Origin: Myoxocephalus aenaeus
Lineage: Eukaryota > Chordata > Actinopteri > Perciformes > Cottidae
Length of the DNA: 64,000 bases
Assembly: GCA_038501785.1 (NCBI GenBank)
Contig: JBAMJR010000084.1
Coordinates: 1,364,001 to 1,428,000 of the forward strand
Reading direction: 5' to 3'
Position 1 is the first letter of the stretch. Each line of letters starts with the position of its first letter. The notes below the pieces were generated by a model. That model was given only the letters and a program-made list of their open reading frames with translations. It ran no database searches and was not told where the DNA came from. Both the position numbers and the translations under genes were made by a program. Positions 42,101 to 54,790 of this stretch are shown in pieces.

Positions 42101-45100
42101 CCACCTAATGGGCCATAATATAATTTTACGCCATGTTCCAGCTCTTTATACTAGCTCTAAACATAACTCTGTCGCCAAGGCACAATAAAAACAGATATTT
42201 CTTTATTACTCCTCACGAAGCATATCACCAGATCCGAGCACCCCTACAAAGGAAACTAATATCGGCAGGAACCCGCTCTTTTCTTTGGCACATTTAGGGC
42301 AGACGCACAATTGTTATTACATTGAGCTGCACTCTGCCGGCCTCACCTCCCCATGCCGTTCACTCAGAATCTAATGGATGTTTTATTATAATCAAATGAA
42401 CACAATGTCTTACTATAAATAACATACTGAAAAGGCCATTTTCTCTGCCTTGCAATATGTTTAAATGTCCATCACGCCTCAAGCAACGACGTGCCACATG
42501 TTTAATTCAGAGCTGATGCAATTTGCGTGTTGTGTGCTACAGTATAGGTGAAAACAGCAACTCGTCTGGCTTTTATTCACCCTCACGTCCCCAAGCTGGA
42601 CCCTTCAAAATCACCCGATAATCACACTTTCTTGCATAAAGTCATGCGATTCTCCGGCAGGTTCATTACTTTGCATGGATTTCAGGAGGAGGAAATGTCA
42701 CCTGGGTACTCCGCTTTTGAGGCCATTAGCTTGCTTCTTCGCATGGGGCAAATGCTGAGCCAGAAGAGCAGAATTTCACTTCAGCAAGGGAGAGCTAATA
42801 TCTGCAACTATAGGAATCCTCCCCTACACGGTATACGGTGTCATTGTCCTCTACCCTATATATATCATCAGGTCTGACCAGCCCACTTACACTATGGGAA
42901 TCTGACAAGCGATGAGCAAACACTTGGGCATGAACATGTGTGTGCGTGTGCGTGTGTAGGGCAAGGAGGAGCAGGAGGGGAGTTGGGGAATCCAATCTCT
43001 CACACAGAGGAGCAGAGACAGGCGGGCAGATATGCTCCGGGCCCAGAGTAACCCAGGCGGTATCCATGAATGAAATGACAGGATTACAGGGGAATTAGAA
43101 AACCTGCTGAGATAGTTGATAATGCTGTTTATGGTTGGGTGTCACACCGCTTGCAGGGGAACTGTTTAAACTTGTGGAAAATATGGACAAGCTTCGTCAC
43201 CAAGCAGAAAATTAAAGGCCAGGGGGGTCTCCCTCTACGTTAATGTTTGCGTTAGCTACTTGGCGGACATTAGCTCAAAAATACTTAAGGATTCATGTCC
43301 ATTATTGTGGACAAACCTCTTAAAAATGGGGACGGCAAACATAAGCTCCCCTATCCTGGTTAAGAGTGGGATTATTGTTGTGTCAACAACCCCCATAGAT
43401 AATAGTAATTACTGCCCTCGCTGCACCGCCATCAGACTGCAACTTTGCTAGCTGACAGCTTGGTCCTAATTACCAAGAACCACCAATTACTGCCTCCATT
43501 ACATTATTTATATTGCTCAAAACACCCAAATAAAAAAGAGACTTTAGTGACTGAGCAGTCACATCTCTGGCAGCTGCACAGGAGCGTCCGGAGGACCTGC
43601 TGAATCTTTTTTTTTTTTCATGCCAATATAATAGTCAGCATGCAAACACAACATTGTTATTGTCAAGAAAAATGAGTAAAATCAGGGAAATGATGCCGAT
43701 AGGGGGCTGCCTCTACTTCCTCTTTGCCAGCCACAGGAAGTAATTTAGCTACAAAGGAAGTGCATTATCTTCTCTACTTTTCCGACTTGCTCTTGGTCGT
43801 TTATCTGCCAACAGAGCTGCCGAATCAATAATAAAAAAAAGCAACCCTGGAGCCTTTAACTACTAAAACAGTGTGCATGTTGTATCTATATTCATATTTC
43901 ATTCATTCAACTGTGAGATCTGTTAGAATAATTGACTCGTCTGCTGACATGTAAAAGATGCCTCCAAAAATAAAACATAAAAACACCCTTTTATATCTGG
44001 TGAGTGAATCGACCATTCACACGCACGCACGCATGCACGCACACGCACACACACTCTTTCGCAGATGTTTCTCATCACCCTCTGCTGCCAAGCGTCGTCC
44101 AGTGATGGCTGAGAGGAGGGGAGAGGGAGTGGGGGAGAGGGCAGGAGTGTGAAATTCTGCAATCCCTGCTCCAGTGAATTCTGCTGGAACTTGGCAGATC
44201 ATTGTGGAGATTTGTATGTCTGTGGATTTGATATGAAACAGTTTGAGAGGCTCGTCTGGAGTCTGTCTCTCAACGTGCCTCCCCTTAAAGTGGGCTGGAC
44301 TGTTTAGCTTATGTTCCCGTCAAGCCTGACGGCCACATTCCTCAGCCCCCCCAAGGGTGCAGATGGGCGATTAACTTGGCAGACAGGTCTTATACCATCA
44401 TCTGAAAGACAACCATTACAATAATTTGTTGCTCCAAAAAAACCTATGCCTCGGAGTAAAAAACAGCCCATAATCCTCAAATAGGGGAACCACACAAAAA
44501 GCACCTGCAACAGCTTCAGATTTCTGTAATCATACACCTTGTTGATGAACGAAAGACTGTGCAAATTCAACGAATCACAAAACAACAGCTAATGCTCAGA
44601 AAGCTGCAAAGCATTAAAGGACAAGCAGTCTCAAAAAATGATTAAGTATGTACAAAAGGAATCTACCGTAACTATCCAAAGCGCTTAGTATTTAGATGAC
44701 AGTTGCGCAGGCTAGGCTTTGTTTGCAGGGGCTAGAGTGGAGCAGTATATGTGGCCCGAAGGCCGGATCTGTTCCAACTGTGCCCTGGCAAGAAAACGTT
44801 CAGCCCAGTCAGACTCGACAGCTTGGATATTCACAGGGGGCGATGGAAAACTGGAGGGCTGCACTTCCATGTTGGAGACGGGGGAGTTTGGGGGAGGAGG
44901 GGTGATGAGTCAGGAACAAGGTGTTGTATATTATTTTGGTACCGCAAGGACATGGCATTTGCCAAACGTAGGCTGGTGATGAGTGTCCCGTGTTGGCCTG
45001 CGGTGATTTAAGTTTATCATCTGGCAGGTATGTCTGGAGGGGAAAGCAGCATTTTTAGTTTAGAGTACTGCAATACCTTGCTTTGGTGATGATACACTTT

Positions 45101-46397
45101 TAAAGCCTGGAATTTAGTTGTACATTTATCACCGCAAAGAGAACAGAAAATCCTCGAAGGTTAATCACATGAGCTTGAAGTTTTTCAACACAAAGACCTT
45201 ATCATAGGAATGAGCTTTAGATTACATGACACATTTTCATTCGACAAATCATTGTGACAATTTCAGTTTCCAAAGATCACTGACATTGAAGTAAGGATCA
45301 TCACTTTGATTCAGTTTGACAAATGAATTATTCACTCTCATCTCTGGAGATGTATAGTTAAATTCAGACTAATTTCAAATATCAAAGAAAGGACTTTTGA
45401 TGCTGGAAAGCTTTCTCCTCTTCACTTGATTAACCTGAACCAACGTTAGTAATAGTCTAAACAAATGGGGAGCCTTTTTCAAAAACAATATTTTGTATGG
45501 GCTTCCATTACCAAATTGTTGGCTATATCCTTCAAAGAAACACTTTTACAAAAAAGGTAAACTAAATGAGCATCTCCAACACGAATAAGAGTGTGCAGCT
45601 GCAAAGTTAACTGCATTGATTAATGTTCAAAGTATCTAAAAGCAACACAGCAGATACAAAAAGGTCAGTGTTGCGCAAAGAGCCGCAAAAAAGGACAACA
45701 AAAACAAGAAATTTGTTTGCTCTTGTGCATCCAAATGCATTCATCCCCGGGTACCTCTTTGCTCCGGGGTTGTGCCAAGGCAAAGCCTCATGGGAGAAAT
45801 GACTGACACCTCCTAATCCTCATGGATACCAAAAAGCATGTCATTACCATGACATTTACACCATCTTCTGGGATGCGAGATGAAGCGTGGGAACAACAAA
45901 GGGGTAAAAACAGTGAACAAAACTCTAAAAATAGGACGAGTGAATTCTTAATGTGCTGTGTTTTGAGTCGCAAGTGTAGCACGAGTCTCCACCCAACTTC
46001 TATTAATTCAGCACAGCGAGAAGAACCACCTGGGGTAGCCTACATTTCAAATGAGCCATATTTTGTTTTTCTTTAGCACCAGCGGGGAGGCTTGCAGGCA
46101 TACTGGAGGAAATGTGATGGAAAGTGGGGCACAAGAGTTATGACCTAAGCAAGCAGCTGATTATGGAGAAGATGAGTGAGAAAAGAAGTCATCTGTCAAG
46201 CTAAACCCTTCACAGATGGACGAGTGTGGCACACTAAGAAAACCAGCAAGTCCTGAGGCTTTGTGGCAGCTTTGGGTTTTAAAATACACCGCAGAAACCG
46301 TTTAAGGAGAAATGAACAGTGAATAAACCCAAATACAGTACATGTATGTTGCGCAATTACATGTTAATATTCCTCACCTTTTCATTCACCTGATTAA
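39170..46397. other. Unique non-coding DNA
   Basis: About 7 kb without a supportable gene. Contains an interrupted ACGC/CA array at 44019-44053 and a patch at about 42040-42220 that looks regulatory (dense ATTA and TATA-like cores in GC-balanced sequence). The stretch at 45050-45660 is AT-rich and featureless. Confidence 0.45.
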
Positions 46398-46437
46398 TTT
46401 AACCATGATTCACCTGACTGAGTGAATCATGGTTAAA
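46398..46437. repeat. Perfect 16-bp inverted repeat (hairpin)
   Basis: The arm TTTAACCATGATTCAC (46398-46413) and its exact reverse complement (46422-46437) enclose the eight-base loop CTGACTGA. There are no mismatches. Just upstream, ATTCACCTGA at about 46384-46393 is repeated almost exactly within the hairpin. Confidence 0.95.
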
Positions 46438-49400
46438 CATGGTCGTTTTCCTACTCTTCAACGAAGTATGAACAGAAGAAGCTTTAACAGCTGTCGATAT
46501 AAAACAATTATATCAGCAGTAAATTACTGGGATCTTCATTTAATGAGCATCAGAGCCAATTTAATTATGTGCAGCCCTTAATAAACAAGCATAGAAACCT
46601 ACTGGTGTGCAAATAAAAGTTTTGACACAGTATAACTTACCCTAAGCTGTAGGCCAGGACTTGACTTATAATTGGACCATTGTTTCCAGACGCAACAAAC
46701 ACAAGTGTTGACTGTTTACTGGCCAGCAATGTTTCACTTCTATGAGTGCAATCACGAAAAGTGTGTTTTCATTGGTGTACTGTGGCACTTGGGGGCTGAC
46801 CCTTGCCTGTGTATCTCCCTGATGGGACGGTCAGCTATTACCCCACTCCCCTAACGAGGAGAAAGTGGAGGCTCGATTAATTAGAGGCGCCCCAACCCCT
46901 CCATCGCTTCCAACTCCTCCTGTTAACTCAGAGCAGTGTAGTACGGCTTGGCCATGGCTGGGATTATTGGGCCCATTGTGCGGGGAAATAGGGGCTGGAA
47001 GTTGTTGGGTTTTTCCTTTTCTGGCAGCTGGCCAATGGGGGACCGTAGTAATTGCCTGGATCCCACAGTGGCAAGTGATGAGAAAGAGTGCGAGGGTGGT
47101 AGAAGCCTAGGGAAGTGAGAAAATGCTCAGACCAAATGTGGTCTAGTCTAGCAAAAAAAAAAAGAAAGAAAAATACAGTTTGGGAAAAAAAGAGACGGAT
47201 AGAAGTTCTGAAAAATGAGGCACAAAAGAACAATGTTTCTAAGAGGAAACACAGGACGACATGGGAGGTGGGGGGGGGGGGTGATTCAGAAAACTCATAG
47301 TCAGAGTCGGAGGACTCTTCGTTGCGTGAAAATAATACAAGTAGAAAGAAGACTGGACAAAGTATTGACCTTGGGTGCTACTCACTAGGGAGAGGCAGAC
47401 AGGGGTGCAGTGAGCGTCTTGGCTGTTGGAGTGGAATCGAGCAGGGTGCAGCGGCGGCTGCACAGTGGGCCCTCACTGGACACTTCAATCACAGGCAGCC
47501 GGAGCCCCGGGCAAACTTGGCCAATTAGCCGCACACTGCTGCTGACCCCCAGCTTCATTAAGGGCCCGGGCTCTGGATAAGGGAAGAGAGGAGATGGGAA
47601 GGAGAGGATTAGGGAAAGAGGGAGAGGAGAGAGAGAGAGAAAAGCATCAGCTCTGGCAAGGTTGAGAAGACACACAAATTTACGCTAGAGGTGACGCTCA
47701 AGGTTACAGGTAAGCACAACCAACTGTGAGAGCACCCAATACCATACATGTACATACGCGGTGTATTACACCCCCACCTTCGTGGTGGTGGTGGTGCTGA
47801 AGGGGTTAGAGCCATGAAGACCAGAGGGTGTAGCGACCCCCTCTCTCCCACACCGCTGCCCTGGCAGCAACAGGTGTGGTGGCCAGCAGACATGCAATTA
47901 CCAGGTTGGAAAATCTGCTCTTTGTGACAGAGACAACGGTAGATCAGAGGGAAGATCAGAGCTAGCAAGGTAGAGTGGGAGGAGAGGCGAGACACGAGGA
48001 AGAAGCGGAGATACAGACTACTGAAAGTCCCTGGAGAGGAGACAGAGAGAGAGAGATTGCCAGTCCGCTCTTTTCATCACAAATCCCTCGTCGGCAGTGC
48101 AAAAAAGAAAAAGAAAAAGAGAAGCAGATCAAAAACCAACACATACAGTAGCTATGACACACCTGTTGTTCTGCAGTAGAAAATACCAACGTACACGCTT
48201 TGGTGGTCTGGAGAGACCTCACGTACACGTGTGCACAACAATGAGACAAAGGACAGGTTTAAACTGACAGCATCCTATTTCTATTCAGATTGGGTGGGGC
48301 TGTTTGGGTGCTTTGGGACAAGTTGCGCTCAATGAGCCCTGACAGAAAGACTGTTTGGTGTGTGTGCGCGTGTGTGTGTTTGTCTGCATTATAAGTGTGC
48401 ATATCCACCTGGGAGCTCTGCTTGCATCAACCTTGTGATGGAAACCTCAGCGGTGCTCCAGGGTGGGGGTAGTAACAGCAGCTTCATACTCTCTTCCCCT
48501 CATTTTCCCTGCTCTCCGATTACACGCCTTCGATCAGGCTAAAGTAATGTTTGCGGCTTTGCCGCCAGTGTAGCAATAAGTGCTGTCAGAAACCTTGCAT
48601 GCTTGGGTGGAGAGAAGATACTGGCCCTTTATTTAAAACAAGTCGAGGGTAAAAGATCATTGGCCCAATTCAGGCCATGAATTGGAGGGAAAAGTTCACA
48701 AACATAGTGGGAGATTATGAGAGGGAGATGCATGTGTGGACGGGGAAAACGAAGAGCGAGGGGGCATCTAGCTCATCTGTGTGCTAGTGGCTTATTGATC
48801 GGTGGAGACACAGCTCCCAGCCATTCATCACAGGCCACTCAGGCCCTTAGATAACTCCTATGATAGTGCCCTGCTACTGAGCAGCTGCAACTGGTCCAAT
48901 CCATTATCCTTCAAAGTAAGGCCCCTAGCCTGGGAACAGGCATAGTGAGGCAGCTCGTTGAGAGGCTGGAAGGAGGGCTGGAATGGAAATGGAAAAGACC
49001 AGGCCTGTGGTTAGGAGCCTGAGGCTGAGGCTAGTGTATACAAAAAAGGCAGGAGCCGGGGCTTGAAGGGCCAGGGCTTTATGAAAAATGTGCCCAAACA
49101 TCCAGGACAGATATGAGAAACTGTCTGTTTGCTCTAGTTGGAGGGGGGGAAAAATGTGACGGCACTATTGTTTCCATTTCTCGGCCAAACGGTATTAGCA
49201 AAGCTGTTTTATAGCAGATAGTACACAAACTATCTGAGCGACAGGCGGCTCTGAAAACTGCTGAGTGGCTCTGTGTGCATGCGAGTGTGTGGAAAGAGAA
49301 TTCCCAGATTGGGCAGGTGGGGATCAGCCATAATGAGCCATGCAGGGAGAGAAGAGAGGGAAGGGGGTCGCAGTGAGGGCAAAAAAAAAGAGAAGGGAAG

Positions 49401-49557
49401 AGGCCAAAGAGCGAGGGAGAATGACAGAGTGAGAATGATGGAGACGGGCTCAGAGCCAGAGACAAGGCCCCAAAAGAGCAATTACAGGAGCTCCAGAGAA
49501 GGTGTGGGCCCAGCCCCCAGGCATAGTGTCACACAGCACAAAGCCCTGCCAGACACG

Positions 49558-49560
<3 letters not shown>
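46438..49560. other. Unique non-coding DNA with G12 run and purine tracts
   Basis: Contains G12 at 47270-47281, GA-rich sequence around 47580-47640, and a short inverted repeat built on CCCGGGC at 47501-47573. No gene seen. Confidence 0.5.

Positions 49561-49590
<30 letters not shown>
49561..49590. repeat. (AC)15 microsatellite
   Basis: A pure 30-bp AC array. A 241-codon - strand frame (49482-50207) crosses it and is not credible as a gene. Confidence 0.97.
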
Positions 49591-49592
<2 letters not shown>

Positions 49593-50924
49593 TGATCTAA
49601 GAAAAACTTCTGATGAGCAAAAGACTGAGATGGACAAAACAGGACGGAAGCATGAGGTGGGAGTATGTTGAAACTGGGATACATCGAAATCAAAAACGTC
49701 CCCCCGCTTCGCTCCCCTACATGTTTTCAAAGAGACATTCTGTTCTAGCCGTAACCTGTTCCCCTTAAAAGCTTTGCTTGAAACAAAAGCTGAAACTGCG
49801 GGGCTGAGGTCAGCGTGAGCAAAACTTTCAAGTCGATTGTCCTCCATGTGGTGAGGGCTAAACAAAAAACTGAAAAGTCTGGGCAGCCTCGCACCACGAT
49901 GCCCGTCACGAATACGAGTCCAAAATGGTTTCTGAAGGCAACCGTTGCCCCACATCACCCCACCTCCACCACTTAAAGGAGAACGACAGGCTGGAAAGAA
50001 CAAGCGAGAATGATGGGAGGAAAAGCCGGAGAGAGAGATGTGCAAACAGATAGGGGGAGGGGAAATTAAATTAAGAGAAAAGTTCTCGCGCACCGGTATG
50101 CACCATTGATTTCCTATTCTCTTGGAAACATTTAATGAGCTTAAATAGGAGCCTCGTTTGACACTGCCACTGTGACTCTGAGGAGCCTCCCAGTGAGAGG
50201 AAATCATTCAGCAGCTGTGACGGCTTCCAGAGGGGGGTGGAAGATGGAGGGGAGGTGGAGGATGGAGATGAGGGGTTGGGGGGCGGGGGGGGGGGTGAAG
50301 GTTGTAATGCCAAAGCAGGAGATGTGTGCAAGACAGATGTTGGATTATGCTCTGGAAATGGTCCATGGGTAGCATTACTTGCCTTTTTCTGAATGGCGAG
50401 GGGGGGAAACAAGGGCTGAAGGAGATTACTGAGAGCGGGAGAGACGATGGTGGATAAAGTTGATCTACAGACAACAATGCTGCCTACTGTAGTTAAGTAT
50501 GTGCTTACTACTCACAACAGACACTCATTATAACGCAACAATGTCCAAACGGATTGACAGGTACCACTCTACTGCAGCGTTTCACCTCATTACTTCCTGG
50601 ATGACCTCCCTATGGAGGCATTCAACAGATTCCTTATGTTTGGCAGCCATCTTGTTTTTCTCCCCTGCTCTCTTTTCTGCCTATATCGGCAGCAAACCTA
50701 TTGTCACTTCAGAGAGCAGGAGTCCTGAGGCGCTACGCTGCTCGCTGCAGCTGATGAGGGCCAACTGGGAACCATCGGCGTTCGTTTTATGAAGCCGTCT
50801 GGCAGCGTGAATGGACTCAGCGTCCCGCCACCTTTCGCGGGCAATCATGATAATAAGTGTGGAGTCAGGCATGTCTGTACACCAGCACCGCAGGGGGGCC
50901 TCCGTTCACCGACTGCTGGGTAAG

Positions 50925-50927
<3 letters not shown>
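49591..50927. other. Non-coding DNA with GGA-rich tract
   Basis: 50228-50295 is a purine-rich GGA/GGGA tract ending in G11 at 50285-50295. The rest is unique sequence with no supportable gene. Confidence 0.5.

Positions 50928-50978
<51 letters not shown>
50928..50978. repeat. (GT)25 microsatellite
   Basis: A pure 51-bp GT array. Confidence 0.97.
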
Positions 50979-50979
<1 letters not shown>

Positions 50980-53900
50980 TAAATTGGTCTTATTGAATTT
51001 ACTACTTTTGACTATTCTCTAAATCCAAACTAATTCAACTCAGAGTGTCTACAACAAAACAGACCTTAAAACCAACCAAACGCCTTACAGTCCAGTCATA
51101 ATGTACATAATCAGGACAAACATATCAGAGGGAAGCAAAAAAACAAAAAGGAATATGCACTGCTATTTTAAGAAAAATATTAACAAACTGTATATCATCA
51201 GTGAGGTAAATCTGGAAATGTATCATGATTTCGTTTGAAGTCGTTAACTATTTGATGGACAATTACTGAATTAGTTAAGATTAATTCAAAACAATTTCCA
51301 TTCTGGATTTGATATTTTATGATATTTGTAGCATTTCTTAGTTTCTTCATTGTAAAAATGCATCAATTTGGGATCATCAAGCTGATGTCCTTGGGCCCTT
51401 GCAAAGTGTATTTTTCCCCACTGTCTGAACAATAAACGGATACATGGCCAAAACATAATAAATAGATACAGTACATTATGTGCTGCAGCCCACATACATA
51501 TTTTAGGAGATATGCCTAGAGTTTATGTCTGCATAAATGCAAAAGAGAGACTGTGCTTTCCATACATTTAGGAGGGCTTGTAAATTGGTGTACTGCTGCT
51601 AGGTACAAAACAGGCTCTTAAACATGATGACCAGCTCTTAATGACCGAGTGTAAATGTAATAATGAGCATGTAAACATGCTGATAAATATATCCATGTCT
51701 AATTGCTGCTGGTGAGTGGTAAAGCGTAAATATTTCAGGTCCCTGCATATGCTTTTAACTCAGTCAGACATGTTTTCTGGTTCACAGTAGCTTTGAAATT
51801 CCACCAGCGTCTGTTTCTTACATTAGCAGGTCAGAAAGGATGCCTTCAGTTCCTAAACCTCGTTTTTTTTTCCCCAACTTTGGCTCAGCTGCAGAGAGAG
51901 CGGGCTGGCTTGTACCACCTCTGAGAATCTATCCAGACAGATGCACAGTAAGCAGTGCTGTAGGCAGAGAGGGCGTTTGGCACAACTGGCAGCATTGCTG
52001 AGGCCACATTTAGCTGGGCTTTCATGTGTGACTTGCAGCGAAAAGTTGTGCTGAAGGAGATTTATTTTATTTTTATGAAAATTAAGCTCAGGCTGAAACA
52101 ATCATGTGATCCTCTGGTGATCAATTACGGCGAAAGAAGAACAGACGAGACTGCCCTTTTTCCTTCTGTGGAGTTCCAGCAGATACACATAGGCGAGTGG
52201 TCACTACCACACACACACACACACACACACCAAGTATAGGAACTGGAAGTGACTAACGGCAGCATAAGGACGACAACTTGGGAGAGGCGTAGTGGTGAAG
52301 TGCCCTTCACTGCTTTCTCCGATGTCCCCAGCTGTCATTTCCAACAGTCTTGCTCAACATAGTGCCATCGAGAAACAATTTTTCACTGGAAACTGTCTTT
52401 GCTCTCCGTAGGAATCCACAGGCCATCATCTATACGACACTATGGACCATTCTCTGAATCATTTACACTGGCCTATATATAGCCTGTGGAGAAAAAGGTC
52501 ATTATTGAAACAGAAAGCTATATTTCATAATTGCACAACCACGCTTCTATCCCCTCAGTGAAATTGGCTCTCCAGAATATATTCTCTCTCACTCTACTCC
52601 ATCTCTCTTTATCTGCCTCTCTTGTCTGTTAGAGAGGGCGATTTTGACAGGCCAACTGTCTCTCCTGATGCAATAACCACCCTCCATTTGTATCTGAGGA
52701 GGGGTGCATTAACTAGACAGTGTAATCAGCCTGCACAGAAAAGGCAACAAGCCTCACCAAATCGGCTGCTTTTTACCACTCTTTGCTATAACCGCCCCGC
52801 CATTAGGCCACAATTAGCAAAGAGCACTCTGGGAAGAGAAACCCATCGTAGACCTTTAACCAGCAGAGCGGATGCGACAAACAAGGCGACTTTCATCCAA
52901 AGTCCATTGTTGCTCGAAACACTCGGGTGAAGTAATCTCATTTGTTCACACTTGGTGAACGCAGTAGGAAGGATTTTATAATAAAAAGATAAAAAAATAT
53001 ATATAATAATTCCAGTGCCATGGGACAACGTGATACCATTGACATGTTACGGTAGAAGATTTTCGAGTAAGGATTCGGAAAATGGGAAAGGCTTATCGCC
53101 AGACACTTCAGACAGAGCATAATACATCTAAAAAAGGCAACAGGCAAAAACGGGGAGGAAAAAAAAAACATCCGAAAGCGCTGCCTTATCAGAAATGTAT
53201 GCACTTTCCAAAACAGGGAGGTGAGTTTTGTTGAAGTGCCCCTGTGGTGAAGGTGCACTTCAGGTGAATGTGTTCATCCAGTGGAAGAGGCAGCCTGCGA
53301 GAGCCAAGTTCAGCACGCACAAACACATACCCTCCCTCTGGGCGTCGGAACAATATAAGAGAAATGCGTGTCCCTGTGGTCATTTGTGGCATGCTGGCAA
53401 TGGGCAGACACAGATAAGAGTTTGCATTGGTCGAGGCTGACACGCTGTGATTATCTCCCGCCGCTGGAACTGACCGTCTATCAATCCAGACGGCTGAGAG
53501 GAGCGCGGCCGTCCGACTCAATTGTTGCCCGAGACGAGATTTTTATGATTCAATGACCTCGGAGAAAAATGTGTCAAGTGTTTTTCAAATGTGTTGTCGT
53601 ACAAGCCCACTCGTGCATTGTGATTCAGAATCACAAATACTCATGAAGAGACGGAAAAAGTGCAGCAGTCTCAGCGGTACAATCACTAGCACATATGTCA
53701 GCGTGCACGCACACGCACACACACACACACACACACAGCTACACTCTGAGACTGCCACCTGACTTTCCAGGGCTCCCTCTCAGGTCCCAGTCTGCCTTCC
53801 TGGCTCGCTCACCACCTTCCCCCTCACCTCATGCTGAACGTTCTGGACGCGAAACCAAGTCCATATAACGGAGTGAGCCACAGGAGAGATGGAGGGAGGG

Positions 53901-54015
53901 AGGGAGGGAGAGAGAGTGTGTCAAGAAGCACATTCTTTCTGCTAAGCGCCATCTGGAAGTGGAAAGGTAGATAAACAATGGCGTGAGCAGCATCGCATCG
54001 CCCTGCTAAAGCCTC

Positions 54016-54016
<1 letters not shown>
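50979..54016. other. Non-coding DNA with small CA arrays
   Basis: AT-rich at 51000-51800. CA arrays occur at 52209-52230 and 53716-53737, and a GGGA run at about 53889-53910. No gene seen. Confidence 0.5.

Positions 54017-54074
<58 letters not shown>
54017..54074. repeat. (AC)29 microsatellite
   Basis: A pure 58-bp AC array that ends directly before CGACACAATG. Confidence 0.98.
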
Positions 54075-54076
<2 letters not shown>

Positions 54077-54577
54077 CACAATGCATGAGCGCCATCGCCA
54101 CCGATCCCGCGCAGCGCGCCAAGCATTGTCAGGCATTGGGTCTTATCAATCATTGGCCAGATACTGAGCATAAGCGTGAGGCAAACAAAAGGCAGGGAGA
54201 GAGAGAACAAAAATGAAGGGGAGCTGCAAGCGACAATGAGAAACACAAATGAGACGATGGCTGGGAGCCACCCGTCCACGCGGCCCCGGACCGACTCTAT
54301 TTAATCTGGTCAAGTCTACCCCAAAATCAAAGCAATCTCCTCCAGTGAGCAGACAGAGGAAGGAATCAGGCGGCCGATCCCACCCAAAAAGGAAGTTGCT
54401 GTGGAATTGAATGAGGGGATATGGGGCTATGCTGCATTGTGCTAGACGTGCAGACTATTACGGCTGGGGAACTCTCCCTTATTTAAAAAAAAATCCATTT
54501 GCATTCACTCAGCTTGCGAGAGGAGCTCGGGGGCAACTTTAGCTGCTGCTCCTGCTGCTTTTGAATTCCTCGCTATC
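54075..54577. other. Unique non-coding DNA
   Basis: No gene seen. A CTG-rich short run occurs at 54541-54560. Confidence 0.5.
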
Positions 54578-54601
54578 TTTTTTTTTTTTTTTTTTTTTTT
54601 T
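54578..54601 (-). repeat. T24 homopolymer, possible retroposon tail
   Basis: 24 consecutive thymines on the + strand (poly-A on the - strand) sit about 30 bp before a LINE-like fragment, so they may be its tail. The short spacer is unexplained. Confidence 0.85.
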
Positions 54602-54627
54602 AGGCCCTTCTGGCATGCAATATATCA

Positions 54628-54790
54628 CAGTAGTAGTAGAAATCTTTATTATCCCTTATGGGGAAATTGTCCTTTCAGTAAGTCAGCGATAATAACAAAA
54701 ACAATATCCATACGATGAAGAGCAACAGCTGGAGCAACAGCCGGAGGGATCCTCCCTGTGGATACTACGCCTCTTGGGGCCACCCGGCCC
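54628..54790 (-). repeat. Probable 3' fragment of a teleost non-LTR retroelement
   Basis: The block 'AATCTTTATTATCCCTTATG' followed by 'GGGAAATTGTCC' is the reverse complement of a motif common at the 3' ends of fish LINE-derived repeats. The sequence near 54745-54785 ('GATCCTCCCTGTGGATACTA') could be more of the same element. No reverse transcriptase is visible. Confidence 0.5.

Noticed and set aside
49482..50207. 241-codon - strand frame, one of the longest in the window
   Set aside because: Crosses an AC array, has no recognisable domain and no codon pattern unlike its shadows on the other strand.
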